Origin: Eucommia ulmoides
Taxonomy: Eukaryota > Streptophyta > Magnoliopsida > Garryales > Eucommiaceae
Length of the DNA: 64,000 nt
Assembly (NCBI GenBank): GCA_016647705.1
Contig: CM028328.1
Coordinates: 37,734,501-37,798,500 of the forward strand
Direction of reading: 5' to 3'
Position numbers and translations under genes: made by a program. The first letter of the stretch is position 1; each line of letters begins with the position of its first letter. The notes below the pieces were generated by a model that did not search any database, had not been told where the DNA came from, and worked only from the letters and a program-made list of their open reading frames with translations. This document shows positions 33,245 through 44,989 of this stretch, in pieces.

Positions 33245-35655
33245 TGTTGGCCCAATGATCTACCCAAGAGGAGGGTGAATTGGGTAGTTATAAAAATTAA
33301 AGCAAATTATTATCTTTTGGCACTTAAATTTTTAAATAATTAATTTAATTTTAAATTAATTATTATCTTTATACCGTAGCAGATAAGTGTAATTAATTCT
33401 AGGTGTACACCCAAACAATAATAAATAAATAAAGCATAACACAACGATATATTTTGGTTCACCAAGCTACTCTTGACTGATCAAGTCCTCCAAGCCCCAC
33501 GGAGATTCGCACCCATTAAACCACTAGATTCCTTTAAACAGGCAGGAACCAAACATTTACATAATGATTCTTTTACAGATTCATAATCAACCTTTACAAT
33601 TTCCTTTTCACAGGTTAAGAGAGAACCTTATCTTTTTCCAAGTTAAAGACTAACCTAATTCTATTCAAGAGGAATTACCACCTAATCTTTTTTCTAGGTG
33701 CAAGAATTACCTTATCTTTTTACCAAACTTAAGACTAATATAATCTTTTCACAAGTTAAGGATCAAATAATTCTCTTATACATTAGGCTAAGAATCAAAC
33801 CTCACCAAAAATACTCCAAGTATCATTTTTCCAGGTAAGGATGGAACCTTTACAATTCACTCACAATTAATTCTAATCAAGAAGAATCACGTCTAGCTCT
33901 TTTCAAGGAAAAATAGTAACCTAACATTTTTATACCTTAGGTAAAGATTAAATCTCAATCTCCTTATTGGAGGAGATTGAAACTCAGCTACCCCTGATTA
34001 GATATTCTCAACAATATCTAATCCGCACAAAATTCATCAGTTACAAAAATTAATAAGTTTCTTCCCACCGAAATTACTAGTGAAAAAACTAAGTGAGGAA
34101 ATTAAAATCTGATTGCAAAATAAACAGAAAGCACAAAATCAAGCACGTAATCAAATTACCATAAAAATCGTTTTAAAAGAATTTTTATACTTTTAAAGTT
34201 CAAAAACGATTTCACAAGATCAAATATCCAAGCAAATAATAATAATATATAATCACAATAAATAATAAAAGTTTAGAACAATCTCACTAGGAAAAACACC
34301 GAAAGATCGAAAACAAATCGCAAGACAGTTTAGATCGGTGACACCAAATCATTTAGCACCTTAACTCAAGAACTTCAACCACATAATGATCTCACAATGA
34401 TCGCTCAATAAAATATCAGAATGATGACTCTAAGAAAACTCAGGAACTGATTGTTCTTGATAGAAGTTATATATTGATATGTGAAAAACGTAGGTCTATT
34501 TAAACAAATTTGAAACAGGCCCTCTAACGGCTAGTTCCCACAAGATATGACATTTAAATACTCATATAGACTCCATATATCAATATTACTCAATCCTTGT
34601 TCAATTCACTTAAATTTGACTTTTAAATCATTCAATTTAGTCCTCAAATTATTTCACATTCTCAAATAAAAAAGATAGGAAGTACTAAATAGACTAAATT
34701 GAGAAACACTTAAAATGAGTATACCATATCTATAGGGGTATGTAAGTATGAATGAGGTATCTATAATACATTCAAATTCCCAGAATATCTCCAAGATATC
34801 AGCCCAAAAAATGACTAGTTTTGGATTAGATCCTGAAAACCCTCAAACACTGAAACTGCTAAGTCGATTGACCGACTAATGAACCATCGGTCGACCAATA
34901 GTTTCAGGTTGTAGCCCAAGCCATTTTCATACGCTGGTCAGTCGACTGATCTCCCATGGGTCGGTTGACTGATCGATTCAGGATGCTCCGCAGGCCATTT
35001 TTCAGCCTGGGTCGGTTGACTTATCATCGATGGTCAGTTGACCGATCAATTCAAAGAGTTTACTTCTCAGCCATAGGTTGATTGATCTTTCTTGGTCGGT
35101 TAACCGATCGATTCAGAGACTTTTCAATTCTCAGCCATTACCTGTCGGTTGGTCGATCCTCTTATAATCGGTTGACCAATCAGTGCAGGATCACTTATTC
35201 TCAATTATATTTCAACTCCAATCTTCAACATTTTTTATCCTTTAACTGATTTCTTTTCTTAGTTAACTTAATTGACACTATTAATCAATTTTAAACACTA
35301 ATATTTGTTAGGTCAATTTTTTTTTTCCAATTTCACATTGGAGCAAATATGTGAACTAATTAGGATTCTAATAAAAAAACACATATAAATATAAATCATT
35401 TTTGTGTCATGTGTAATCCTAATCGGAATACATTAAGAATAAAAAATGACTTGAGTCGTTCTCACCTAAATTCTTCAAAATCTTCAATCTTTTAATGTTC
35501 GTCTCTTTTTCTATCTATTTGTATCCTTAGCATCCTAAGCAATTACTTCATGATAACATCAGCAATGTCACTTTTACACTGAAACACACAATAAACTTGT
35601 TAGTTCCACAAAAAATATCAACACTTAAGTGTCCATCAAAATTTTGGGATCAATA
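33245..35655 (-). repeat. SIRE-like 3' LTR
   Basis: 2411 bp, plus strand from TGTTGGCCCAATGATC to GGGATCAATA (the terminal CA has mutated). The purine tract AAAAAAGGGGGAGAT (minus strand) adjoins it at 35656-35669. Confidence 0.88.
34865..35190. repeat. Palindrome array in the SIRE-like LTR, copy 1
   Basis: About ten occurrences of a GGTTGACCGATCGATTC-like word, often as ATCGGT-TG-ACCGAT, a 6-bp inverted repeat around TG. Paired with copies at 42380-42705 and, diverged, 43510-43870. Confidence 0.8.
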
Positions 35656-35933
35656 ATCTCCCCCTTTTTTATGATGACAATTAACTTTGATATTTTCTTC
35701 AAAATAAAAATGTAACTTCTCTCTCCCTATATCTGAGGACGATTTTTTTTTTTTTTTTTTTTTTAACTCGTTAATGCATAATCATGAAGACAATTTCAAA
35801 AACTCATAAGATATTCAACGAAACACGAAATATGATCAATTATAAATATTCAATAAAGCATAACATAATCATATCAACATTGTTCTCCCCTTATAACAGT
35901 GGAATGCTTAGGCGAACAAAACCTAAACATTAA

Positions 35934-37069
35934 GATAGAGTTTGGTTAATGTTCCCACTTTTCTCAACCCAACTGGGATGGGTTGGGTTAAGAATTCTAT
36001 TTCCTACTAAGAAAAGAATAGTGTTTGGTAATGACAATTTTTATTTTTATCTTGTACTAGGAACATAATCACATTTGGTAACAATATTATCCTAGAATTG
36101 ATTTTATAAACCAACCTTCGAATTGATTCAACCAAACCCTCAAATTCAACCAAAATTTCCAAATCAAGAACCAACCTTAGAATTGATTTAATGAAATTCA
36201 ACCAAACTTCCAAATTCAACCAAATTCCCAAATCAAGAATCAACCCTAAACCAAAATCAAGAACCAAACCCTAAATCGATTTCGTGATGAAATCGAAATC
36301 GAAAAGCAAAATCGATTTTTATTTCGAAATCAAAAATCGAAATGAAAATTGAAATATAAATTGAAATTGAAAATCAATTTCATGATAAAATCAAAATCGA
36401 AAATTGAAATGAAAACCAAAATAGAAATAAAAAAATCAAAATCGATTCAAGAACCATGGTGAGGAGATCTTGATTTGCAACAAAATCAGTAACAAAATCT
36501 TTGAAACCCTATTCAGTGAAGATGATTTGCGATCTGTAACTTCATTGATGATGGTAGAGAAGACGATGACGATGTAGAGACGATGGCAACACACAAGCAA
36601 CAAGTAGACGAAGATGATGAAGAAGCGAGACGACGAAGAAGGAAGATGACAATAACGAGAAGATGAGGAAGCATGATTGTGAAGACGATTACTAGGAGAT
36701 GAGATGAGGAGGCGAGGACGAAGACGGAGACACACGGATGAGGAGGCGAGGACAAAGAGGAAGATAAAGACATAGAGGGAAGGGAAAAAAGAAAAAGAAA
36801 AACTCTTGTTTTGAGCTAATAAAAGTCGAACAGGGGTTTCATTAACAATAAGAAAAATCCAAGCATGTCTCTTGGGTTGGGTTGGGTTGAGTTTTTTGGG
36901 CACAAAAAAAATATTTTTTTTTTGTTTCTCATTTCCTTAGGATTTTGAGAATCGGTTCTCATTTTTTGGGTTAGGTTGGGTTGAGTTTTGTGTTGCCAAA
37001 CGCGTTCCCAAAAATCAATCTCAGAATTTTTGAGTTGGGTTGGAATGGAAACACTAACTAAACGAGGCC
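35934..37069. mobile_element. Non-autonomous PIF/Harbinger-type element in the SIRE internal region
   Basis: Flanked by TAA at 35931-35933 and 37070-37072, a 3-bp duplication of the PIF/Harbinger type. The left end GATAGAGTTTGGTTAATGTT matches the reverse complement of the right end, GGCCTCGTTTAGTTAGTGTT, then both run into TCC...CAACCCAAC. Inside are AAATCGAAAT-type repeats (36270-36450) and a minus-strand Ser/Leu-rich low-complexity stretch (36513-36903), with no transposase. A relative occupies the right end of the window. Confidence 0.8.
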
Positions 37070-37320
37070 TAACTAACTCGTTTTAAGCGCAACTATTGTT
37101 TCCCCCTTTATATCTTCCCCTATAATCAATTCAATTCATTTAATATATTTAATAAAAATATCAACATATTCTCCCCCTTTGTCATCTCAAAAAGTGGGGA
37201 AAGGGAACCACAAAATCACCACTACTCTAGGCAAACATTATTATGCCTAACCATACCTAAACCTTAGATAATTTTCACAAACTGATCTTCCGCTAAAGAT
37301 TTGGTAAAAATGTCAATAAG

Positions 37321-38166
37321 CTAGTTGGAGGTATCAATATAATCAATAATAACGTTCATTTTCTGAATATGATCACAAATAAAATTATGCCTAATCTCTA
37401 TGTACTTAGTTTGTGAGTGTTGTATATGATTCTTACTTAGACAAATAACACTTTTATTATCACAATAGATCGGAACTTTCTCCATACATACTCCAAAATC
37501 ATTCAACTGTTGCTTAATATATAAAATTTGAGCACAACAGTTACCAGCTACCATGTAGTCAATCTCAGTGGTGGATAAGGCTATCGAATTTTGTTTCTTA
37601 CTTAACCAAGAAACCAAAGCATGTCTTAGAAAATGACATAACCCACTTGTGTTTTTCCGCTCAACGTTGCAATCGGCAAAATAAACATAGGAGAGATTTA
37701 TTAACTTGAAATCACTCCCTCTAGGATACTATAATCCTAGGTTAGTTGTCCCTTTCAAATATCGGAAGATATGCTTAACCACAGTTAAATGCAACTCTTT
37801 AGGATATGACTGAAATCTAGCACATAAACAAACGCTATACATAATGTCAAGTTTACTAGTAGTTAAATATAACAAACTACCAATTATACCTCGATACAAT
37901 TTTTCATTTAAGTTTTTGTCTGTATCGTCTTTGTCTATCTTTGTAGCTGTTGTAATGAGAGTTTTATACTCTTTAGCTCCATCCAAGCCATATTTCTTTA
38001 GTAACTCCTTGGTGTATTTAGCTTGATTTATAAAGACCCCTTCTTTGATTTGCTTGATTTGCAACTCAAGGAAGAAATTCAACCCTCCCATCATGCTCAT
38101 TTCAGATTCAAACTGCAAACTCTTGGCAAAGATCCTCATTAATAGATCCAAAAATAATATCATCAA
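37321..38166 (-). pseudogene. copia reverse transcriptase C-terminus and RNase H
   Basis: 38166-37729 reads the RT thumb region with FFLELQIKQIKEGVFINQ, YTKELLKKYGL, RGIIGSLLYLT and VKHIFRYLKGTTNLGL. 37617-37321 reads RNase H with WLSKKQNSIALSTTEIDYM and IYCDNKSVICLSKN. These are typical Ty1/copia pol blocks. The catalytic YVDD part of RT is missing upstream. Confidence 0.85.
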
Positions 38167-39149
38167 CTTATATTTATACTAATAGGATATCAGAATCAAT
38201 TTTCTTAATAAATAGCGATATATCACTTAAACTAATTTTTCAATTTAAGCATGATATAATATTGCCCCTCTTATAAAAAACTTCTCCCCATATTTAATAG
38301 TAACTAAGTCAATTTCTGCTTAGAAGAATAAACTTGAGGTAATTATATAATTTTAGTTAAGTCCACATGCCCTACTCATGATACCAAATAATGTCTTCCT
38401 TTTAGATAGAATCAAGAACCATATAGTCTTTAACTCACTAGGATATGAAGTATATCTTAATAATAACTTATGATCAATCAGCCTAAATCTAATGCATGTT
38501 TTAAACATGGACAAGAGCATATTTATCTCATAAAATTTCAACTATCTTTTCAGAATAATAATCATTTATAGAACAAGAAATATTAGTTGTATTCCAGACA
38601 CTTAGTGCCTATAAATATATCCACATGCAACATATTAAAATGTTATTTATATTTAGACGATCGTATATATGGTATCAAAAGTAAATTAACACGATTATTA
38701 TACATTACAATGAATCAAGATATCGATTCAAGATGAATAAAATATCAGCTCAATTTAACACATTTGCATAAAATATATATTCATGAATAAGAACACATTA
38801 TACAAATGGTTTTGCTAATATACAACGAGTTATTAATAATACTTAGTGAGATCACAAACACTTAATTCATTTTCTAAATCATGTATCATGTTTTAAAATT
38901 AACACATGATAACTACTTAATATAATCACATAAAAACATGTTAATACCCCTTAATTAAATGTGATTCACATAATCACCATGTAATGTTTCTAAGACAACA
39001 AATAAGCACATCATTTAATATAAGTCTTAGAAATTAGTGTCAACTTACCTATTTGGCAAGTCGGACACCTCCCCCTTTAACAAATTTAATAAATTTAAAC
39101 TGTGAGGGGTTAGGAATACCTTTTATATCTTTCGAGACAACTTCACTCT
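38167..39149 (-). other. Unreadable SIRE-like internal region
   Basis: AT-rich, between gag and RT, where protease, integrase and the front of RT would be expected. I can find none of their motifs, so it is deleted or replaced. Confidence 0.5.
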
Positions 39150-40189
39150 TTACCTCATTTATACCGATGATTGATTTGGGTGCCCCATTTCTCACCTTTG
39201 ATTATTGCCATTTGATTTACTGATTTTGCACGTATTACTTGTGGCTTCCTGGTGATATCCCATCTTGGTTTTGGTACATTTTTTCTCTTTGCAAATGTCT
39301 CTTGTGGTTTCTTTGCAACTTCACCTCTTGATTTTGGTAAATCTGTTCACCTTGTACCCGTCGCCAGTGGGTCCTTAGTGACTTCCTATCTTGGCTTTGA
39401 TATAACCTCATTGTTCGTTCATTCGTATCCACTTCCGACGTTATGTAACTCCACACAAGACATTTCAATTACTCTCTTCGGTATCCATTTCATTTTGGAT
39501 ACATGCTTGTTAGATATAAACATAAGGTTCCTGAACGGACATGATACTTTAAAATGCCCAACCCTATTATAATAATAACATTTCAAATCTGATTGATTAT
39601 CATAAAAAGCACAAGATGTAAAGCATGAATAATTTCTAACAAATAGTAACATAACTATCACTAGCTTATGATGAATGATAAGACGATGAAACATATCTAC
39701 TTTACCTAGAAAAATCATTTTCAGAAGCTCTCGAAACAGACTTGAGGTTGGATTTTGATTTTTTAAAAAATTTCTTAAGTAAATCGATGTTTGAATCAAG
39801 ATCTGACCTTTGCTTGGAAATCATATCAAAATTATTTTTTAAGACTCTTTTTTCATTTTCAAGAAAATTCATTTTAGAGAGAAAATAATTAATATTAAAA
39901 ACAACATCCGAATACTCTTTTGTACCACAATAATCATCCAAATGCACTTTCAATTTTCGAACACTTTTTCCTACATTTTCAAAAGAGTCAATTTTTCTTT
40001 TTAAATTCAAGTTTTCTTTAGCAAAAAGTAGTGTGAAAGAAAATAATTTTTCCATGACAATATAATATTTTCATTATTATTATCTCCATCACTATCACTA
40101 ATACCACAAGAATCATAATTCACATTATCATATAGAGATCTATTACCATCAAGAGAGGATACACAAAAAATATCATCCATGGTGTGCAC
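39150..40189 (-). pseudogene. SIRE-like gag remnant
   Basis: It starts near the ATG at 40189 (MHTMDDIFCVSSLDG), soon frameshifted, and continues as a Lys/Asn-rich, probably coiled-coil stretch (40055-39702, e.g. FLENEKRVLKNNFD). A CCHC-like knuckle follows at about 39540-39590 reading CYYYNRVGHFKVSC, in which the second Cys appears as Tyr. A repetitive Lys/Pro tail lies at 39468-39235. Broken by several shifts. Confidence 0.7.
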
Positions 40190-40235
40190 ACATGACCGGT
40201 TTAGCTAGGATGTTAAGCCTAACGAGATAAAACCA

Positions 40236-40247
40236 GCTCTGATATCA
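40236..40247 (-). other. Primer binding site of the SIRE-like element
   Basis: The minus strand reads TGATATCAGAGC, the initiator-Met-type site, two bases inside the LTR end at 40250. Confidence 0.85.
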
Positions 40248-40249
40248 AT

Positions 40250-43170
40250 TGTTGGCCCAATGATCTACCCAAGAGGGGGGGTGAATTAGGTAGTTACAAA
40301 AATTAAAGCAAATTGTTATCTTTCAACACTTAAATTTTCAAATAATTAATTTAATCCTAAATTAATTATTATCTTTATATCGTAGTGGATAAGTGTAATT
40401 AATTCTAGGTGCACACCCAAACAACAATAAATAAATAAAGCAACAAAGCAGAATACCACGATATATCTTGGTTCACTAAGTTACTCTTGACTAATCCAAT
40501 CCTCTTAGCCCCACGGAGATTCGCACCCACTAAACCACTAGATTATTTAAATAGGTAGGAACCAAATTTTTACACAACAATTCTTTTGTAAACTCAGAAT
40601 CAACCTTTACAATTTCTTTTTCACAGGTTAAGGAAGAACCTTATCTTTTTCCAGACTAATGACTAACTTAATTCTATTCAGGAGAAATTACCACCTAATC
40701 TTTTTTCCAGGTGCAGGAATAACCTTATCTTTTTACCAGGCTCAAGACTAATCTAATCCTTTCATAGGCTAAGGATCAAACCTAATTCTTTTATACTTTA
40801 GGTTAAGAATCAAATCTCACCAAAAACACTCCAAGTATCATTTTACGAGGTAAGGATGAAACATTTATAATTCACTCACAATTAATTCTAATTAAGAAGA
40901 ATCATGCCTAGCTCTTTTTAAGGGAAAAGAGTAACCTAACCTTTTTTATACCTTAGGTAAAGATTAAATCTCAATCTCTTTATCGGAAGAGATTGAAATC
41001 CAGCTACCCCTGATTAGATATTCTCAAAAATATCGAATCTGCACAAAACTTACTAATTACAAAAATCAATAAGTATCTTCTCACTCGAAACTTCTACCAC
41101 CTCAAATCAATTTAAACTCAATTAATGTCCCGAATTTACTAGTGATGGAATTAAGTGAAGAAATTAAAATTGGATTATAAAATAAACAGATAGCATAAAA
41201 TCAAGCACGTAATCAGATTACTACAAAAATCATTTTAAAAGAATTTTTATGCTTTTAAAGTTCAAAAATGATTTCACAAGATTGAATATCCAAGCAAGCA
41301 ATAATAATATATAATCACAATAAAGAATAAAAACTTGGAACGATCTTACTAGGAAAAACACCGAAAGATTGAAAACAAATTGCAAGACAGTTTAGATTAG
41401 TGACGCTAAATCACTTAGCGCTTTAACTCAAGAACATCAACCATAGAATGATCTTACAATGATCACTTAATCAAATATCAAAATGATAACTCTAAGAAAG
41501 CTCAAGAACTGATTGTTCTTGATAGAAGTTATATATTGATATGTGAAAAATGCAGGTCTATTTAAATAGATTTGAAACATGCTCTCTAACAATTAGTCCT
41601 GAATTTACTAGTGATAGAATTAATAAAATTTGATTATAAAATAAACAGAAAGCACAGAATCAAGCACGTAATCAGATTACCATAACAATCATTTTAAAAG
41701 AATTTTTATACTTTTAAAGTTCAAAAATGATTTCACAAGATTGAATATCCAAGAAAATAATAATAATATATAATCACAATAAAGAATAGAAGTTTGGAAC
41801 AATCTCACCAGAAAAAACACCGAAAGATTGAAAACAAATCGCAAGACAGTTTAGATCGGTGACGCCAAATCACTTAGCGCCTTAACTCAAGAACTTCAAC
41901 CACATAATGATCTCACAATGATTGCTCAATAAAATATTAGAATGATAACTCTAAGAAAGCTCAATAACTAATTGTTCTTGATAGAAGTTATATATTGATA
42001 TGTGAAAAACTTAGGTCTATTTATACAGATTTGAAATATGCTCTCTAACGGCTAGTTCCCACAAGATATGACATTTAAATACTCATATAGACCCCATATA
42101 TCAATATTACTCAATCCTTGTTCAATTCACTTAAATTTGACTTTTAAATCATTCAATTTAGTTCTCAAATTATTTTACATTCTCAAATAAAAAAGATAGG
42201 AAGTATTAAATATACTAAATTGAGAAACACTTAAAATGAGTGTACCATATCTATAGGGATATGTAAGTATGAATGATATATCTATAATATCTTCAAATTC
42301 CCAGAATATCTCAAAGATATCAGCCAAAAAATGACTAGTTTTGGATTAGATCCTGAAAACCCTCAAACACTGAAACTGCTAAGTCGGTTGACTGACCAAT
42401 GAACTATCGGTTGACCGATCGTTTCAGGTTGTAGCCCAAGCCATTTTCATACGCTGGTCGGTTAATCGATCCCCCTTGGGTCAGTTGACTGATCGATTTG
42501 GGATGCTCCCCAGGCCATTTTTTAGCCCTAGTCAATTGACTTATCATCGACGGTCGGTTGACCGATCGATTAAGAGAGTTCACTTCTCAGCCATCGGTTG
42601 ACCGATCTCTCTTGGTCGATTGACCGATCGATTTAGAGACTTTTCTAATTCTCAACCATTACCCGTCGGTTGATCGATCCTCTTGTAATCGGTTGACCGG
42701 TCAGTGTGGATCATTCCTTCTCAATTATATTTCAACTCTAATCTTCAACGTTTTTTATCCTTTAATCGATTTATTTTCTTAGTTAACTTAATTGACACTA
42801 TTAATCAATTTTCAACACTAATATTTGTTAGGTCAATTTTTTTTTCAATTTCACATTGGAGCAAATATGTGAACTAATTAGGATTCTAATAAAAAACACA
42901 TAAATATAAATAATTTGTGTGACGTGTGTGATCCTAATCGGGATACATTAAGAGTAAAAAATGACTTGTGTCCTTTTCACCTGAATTCTTCAGAATCTTC
43001 AATCTCTTAATGCTCGTCTCTTTTTTTGTCTCTTTGCATCCTTAGCATCCTAAGCAATTACTTCATGATAATATCAGCAATGGAACATTTACACTAAAAC
43101 ACTCAATAAACTTGTTAGTTCCACAAAAAATATCAATACTTAATCGTCCATCAAAATCTTGGGATCAACA
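40250..43170 (-). repeat. SIRE-like 5' LTR with internal duplication
   Basis: 2921 bp, about 510 bp longer than its partner. The excess is a tandem duplication of about 465 bp (about 41137-41604 and 41605-42055), containing the TCTATTTAAA region that is the likely promoter. Confidence 0.85.
42380..42705. repeat. Palindrome array in the SIRE-like LTR, copy 2
   Basis: Same array as at 34865-35190, with clear ATCGGTTGACCGAT copies near 42594. Spacing is conserved; words differ by point changes. Confidence 0.8.
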
Positions 43171-43375
43171 ATCTCCCCCCTTTTGATGATGACAATTAAC
43201 TTTGATATTTTCTTCAAAATAAAAATGTGACTTCGCTCTCCCTAAATCTTTTTTTTTTTAACTCGTTAATGCATAATCATGAAGAAATTTTAAAAACTCA
43301 TAAGATATTCAACGAAGCACAAAATATGATCAATTATAGATATTCAATAAAGTATAACATAATCATATATACCAA
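43171..43375 (-). repeat. Second copy of SIRE-like internal 3' end
   Basis: It begins with the polypurine tract (minus-strand AAAAGGGGGGAGAT) and matches 35656-35880 almost base for base, including AACTCGTTAATGCATAATCATGAAG (split across the two copies by a T-run length difference). It shows that 40250-43170 is flanked by internal sequence on both sides. Confidence 0.85.
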
Positions 43376-44331
43376 ATCAATAGGGACATCAAAATAGATG
43401 TACCAAATCTTTAGTAGTTTCAAATCCCCCAAAATACTTCTTTAGAATTGTAAAAAGCGGCTTGTAACGTTTAGTTTTTTACCAAAACCATAAAATCCTC
43501 AAAATCTTAACCAACACTATCAGTTGACTGAAACTTACCCAGTCGAATGACTAATTGATTTAGTGTGTAAGCCAAGCCAACCCTATACAGGCATTCGATT
43601 GACCGAACCTTCTATGGTCGGTTGACCGATTGATTTAGGATGTTTTTCAAGTCAAACCAAAACACAATCAGTTGATCGATTGATCCACAATCGGTTGATC
43701 GATTGTTTCAGATAATTTCTACTTTTTAGCCCAAAACCAATTGGCTAACCGAACCTCTCTTGGTTGGTTGTTCGATCAATGTAGGTTCTCTCTAATTTTC
43801 TCTGAAACTTCACTGTTTCAATCAGTTGACCCATCTTCCTCGGATCCGTTGACCAATTGATACTGGTTGGTTATTTTCTTACTCATTTTAGGTCCAAAAC
43901 TCAATGTTTAATCCTATTAACCGATTACGTTTCTCGGTTAAGACATTTGACACTAAAATTCAACTTTAAACATTATTCTTACTTAGGTCAAGTTTTATTC
44001 TTCAATTTCACATAGGAGCGTATATTTGAACACTAATTAGGATCCTAAATTTCATTAAATCAAACACACAAAAATATAATTCATTAATTAGTATCGTGTG
44101 TGATCCTAATTCGGGTTGCGTTAAGAGTATAAACGTTATTGAGTTGTTTTCACCTAATGTCTTCCGGATATTTAGTACTCTTCATTTCTTCAATATCCAT
44201 CTTTACACCCTTGATAATTTTTTCATGATTCAATCAATAATTGGAACTCTTTTTCTGAAACACTCAACAAATTCATTAGTTCTACAAAAAACATCAACCC
44301 TTAATTGTCCATCAAAATCTCAAGATCAACA
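43376..44331 (-). repeat. Diverged SIRE-like LTR, upstream part
   Basis: It aligns in order with the last third of the LTRs at 34730-35655 and 42240-43170, with many changes: TTAGGTCAAGTTTTATTC, TTAGGATCCTAA, TCGTGTGTGATCCTAAT, ending CAAGATCAACA. It includes a third, weaker palindrome array (43510-43870). It could be the other half of the diverged LTR end at 32668-32953. Confidence 0.7.
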
Positions 44332-44454
44332 AACCCTTTCGGGGGATAAAACATAAAATACAAATCCAATTTCAGAATAGAATAATTTCAGAATACAAAT
44401 CCAAAATCAAAAAATAAAACATTAATTAAAAATAGATGTTAAAATACTTACATA

Positions 44455-44805
44455 TTAAACATAAACACCGTATATTTTACAATAAATGTTCATTTTAACT
44501 TTTTCCCTACTTAGATACAATAATTGTACAGTAGAGAGAACTATAAGCAACAAAATCAGAATTAATATCATATTACATCCGCAACAAAAATAAAATAAAA
44601 TTCTTGTCCAATTCAATTGTTGAGGAGCCATCCGAGTAATATCAGTGTCAAATATGTTCCTCCATATAAAACAATTTGGATGTTCTTGGTTAAGTGGACA
44701 CCGAAAAAATACACGACTATAGTTTTTCTTTGCATGTGCTGTTAATATTCTTATTCTACCGTTTCCGTACAAACATGGAGGACCATAGTTTTTCACTAGA
44801 CTCAT
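44455..44805 (-). pseudogene. GRF-type zinc-finger protein fragment
   Basis: The 116-codon frame begins MSLVKNYGPPCLYGNGRIRI and continues with KNYSRVFFRCPLNQEHPNCF and IWRN, the spacing of a GRF zinc finger (P-x-C ... R-x-F-x-x-CP ... C-x-F-x-W). The second Cys of the usual CxCG is Tyr. After it comes a hydrophobic, low-complexity end. It sits downstream of the transposase on the same strand. Confidence 0.55.
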
Positions 44806-44989
44806 CTCTGTAAATAAAAAATAAATAAAAGAGTTAGTGAAAAGTTGATATATTAATTTGATGTGATTTAAGTTTAGAAAATATTAAAACATATTTAATT
44901 TATATAAATTGCATTTCAACTATCCCAAATCAATAGGTCAAGAGCATCCCTATATCTCATTTCTCATATGCTTTTACTACTCGTCACAG

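Larger units (their letters stand above)
33245..43375 (-). mobile_element. SIRE-like Ty1/copia element, LTR-internal-LTR-internal array
   Basis: Minus-strand copia element: 3' LTR 33245-35655, internal region 35656-40249, LTR 40250-43170, and then, where flanking host DNA is expected, a second copy of the internal 3' end (43171-43375) with its own polypurine tract. The LTR end TGTTGGCCCAATGATCTACC with GAGGGGGGGTGAAT is characteristic of plant SIRE/Maximus elements. gag, RT and RNase H fragments survive; protease, integrase and most of RT are gone or unreadable. It is decayed and also interrupted by a Harbinger-type insert. Confidence 0.82.

Noticed and set aside
36513-36903. Ser/Leu-rich secreted or membrane protein
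   Set aside because: Low-complexity GAC/GAT-type repeat inside a Harbinger-type non-autonomous element, with a relative of similar composition at 63600-63770.
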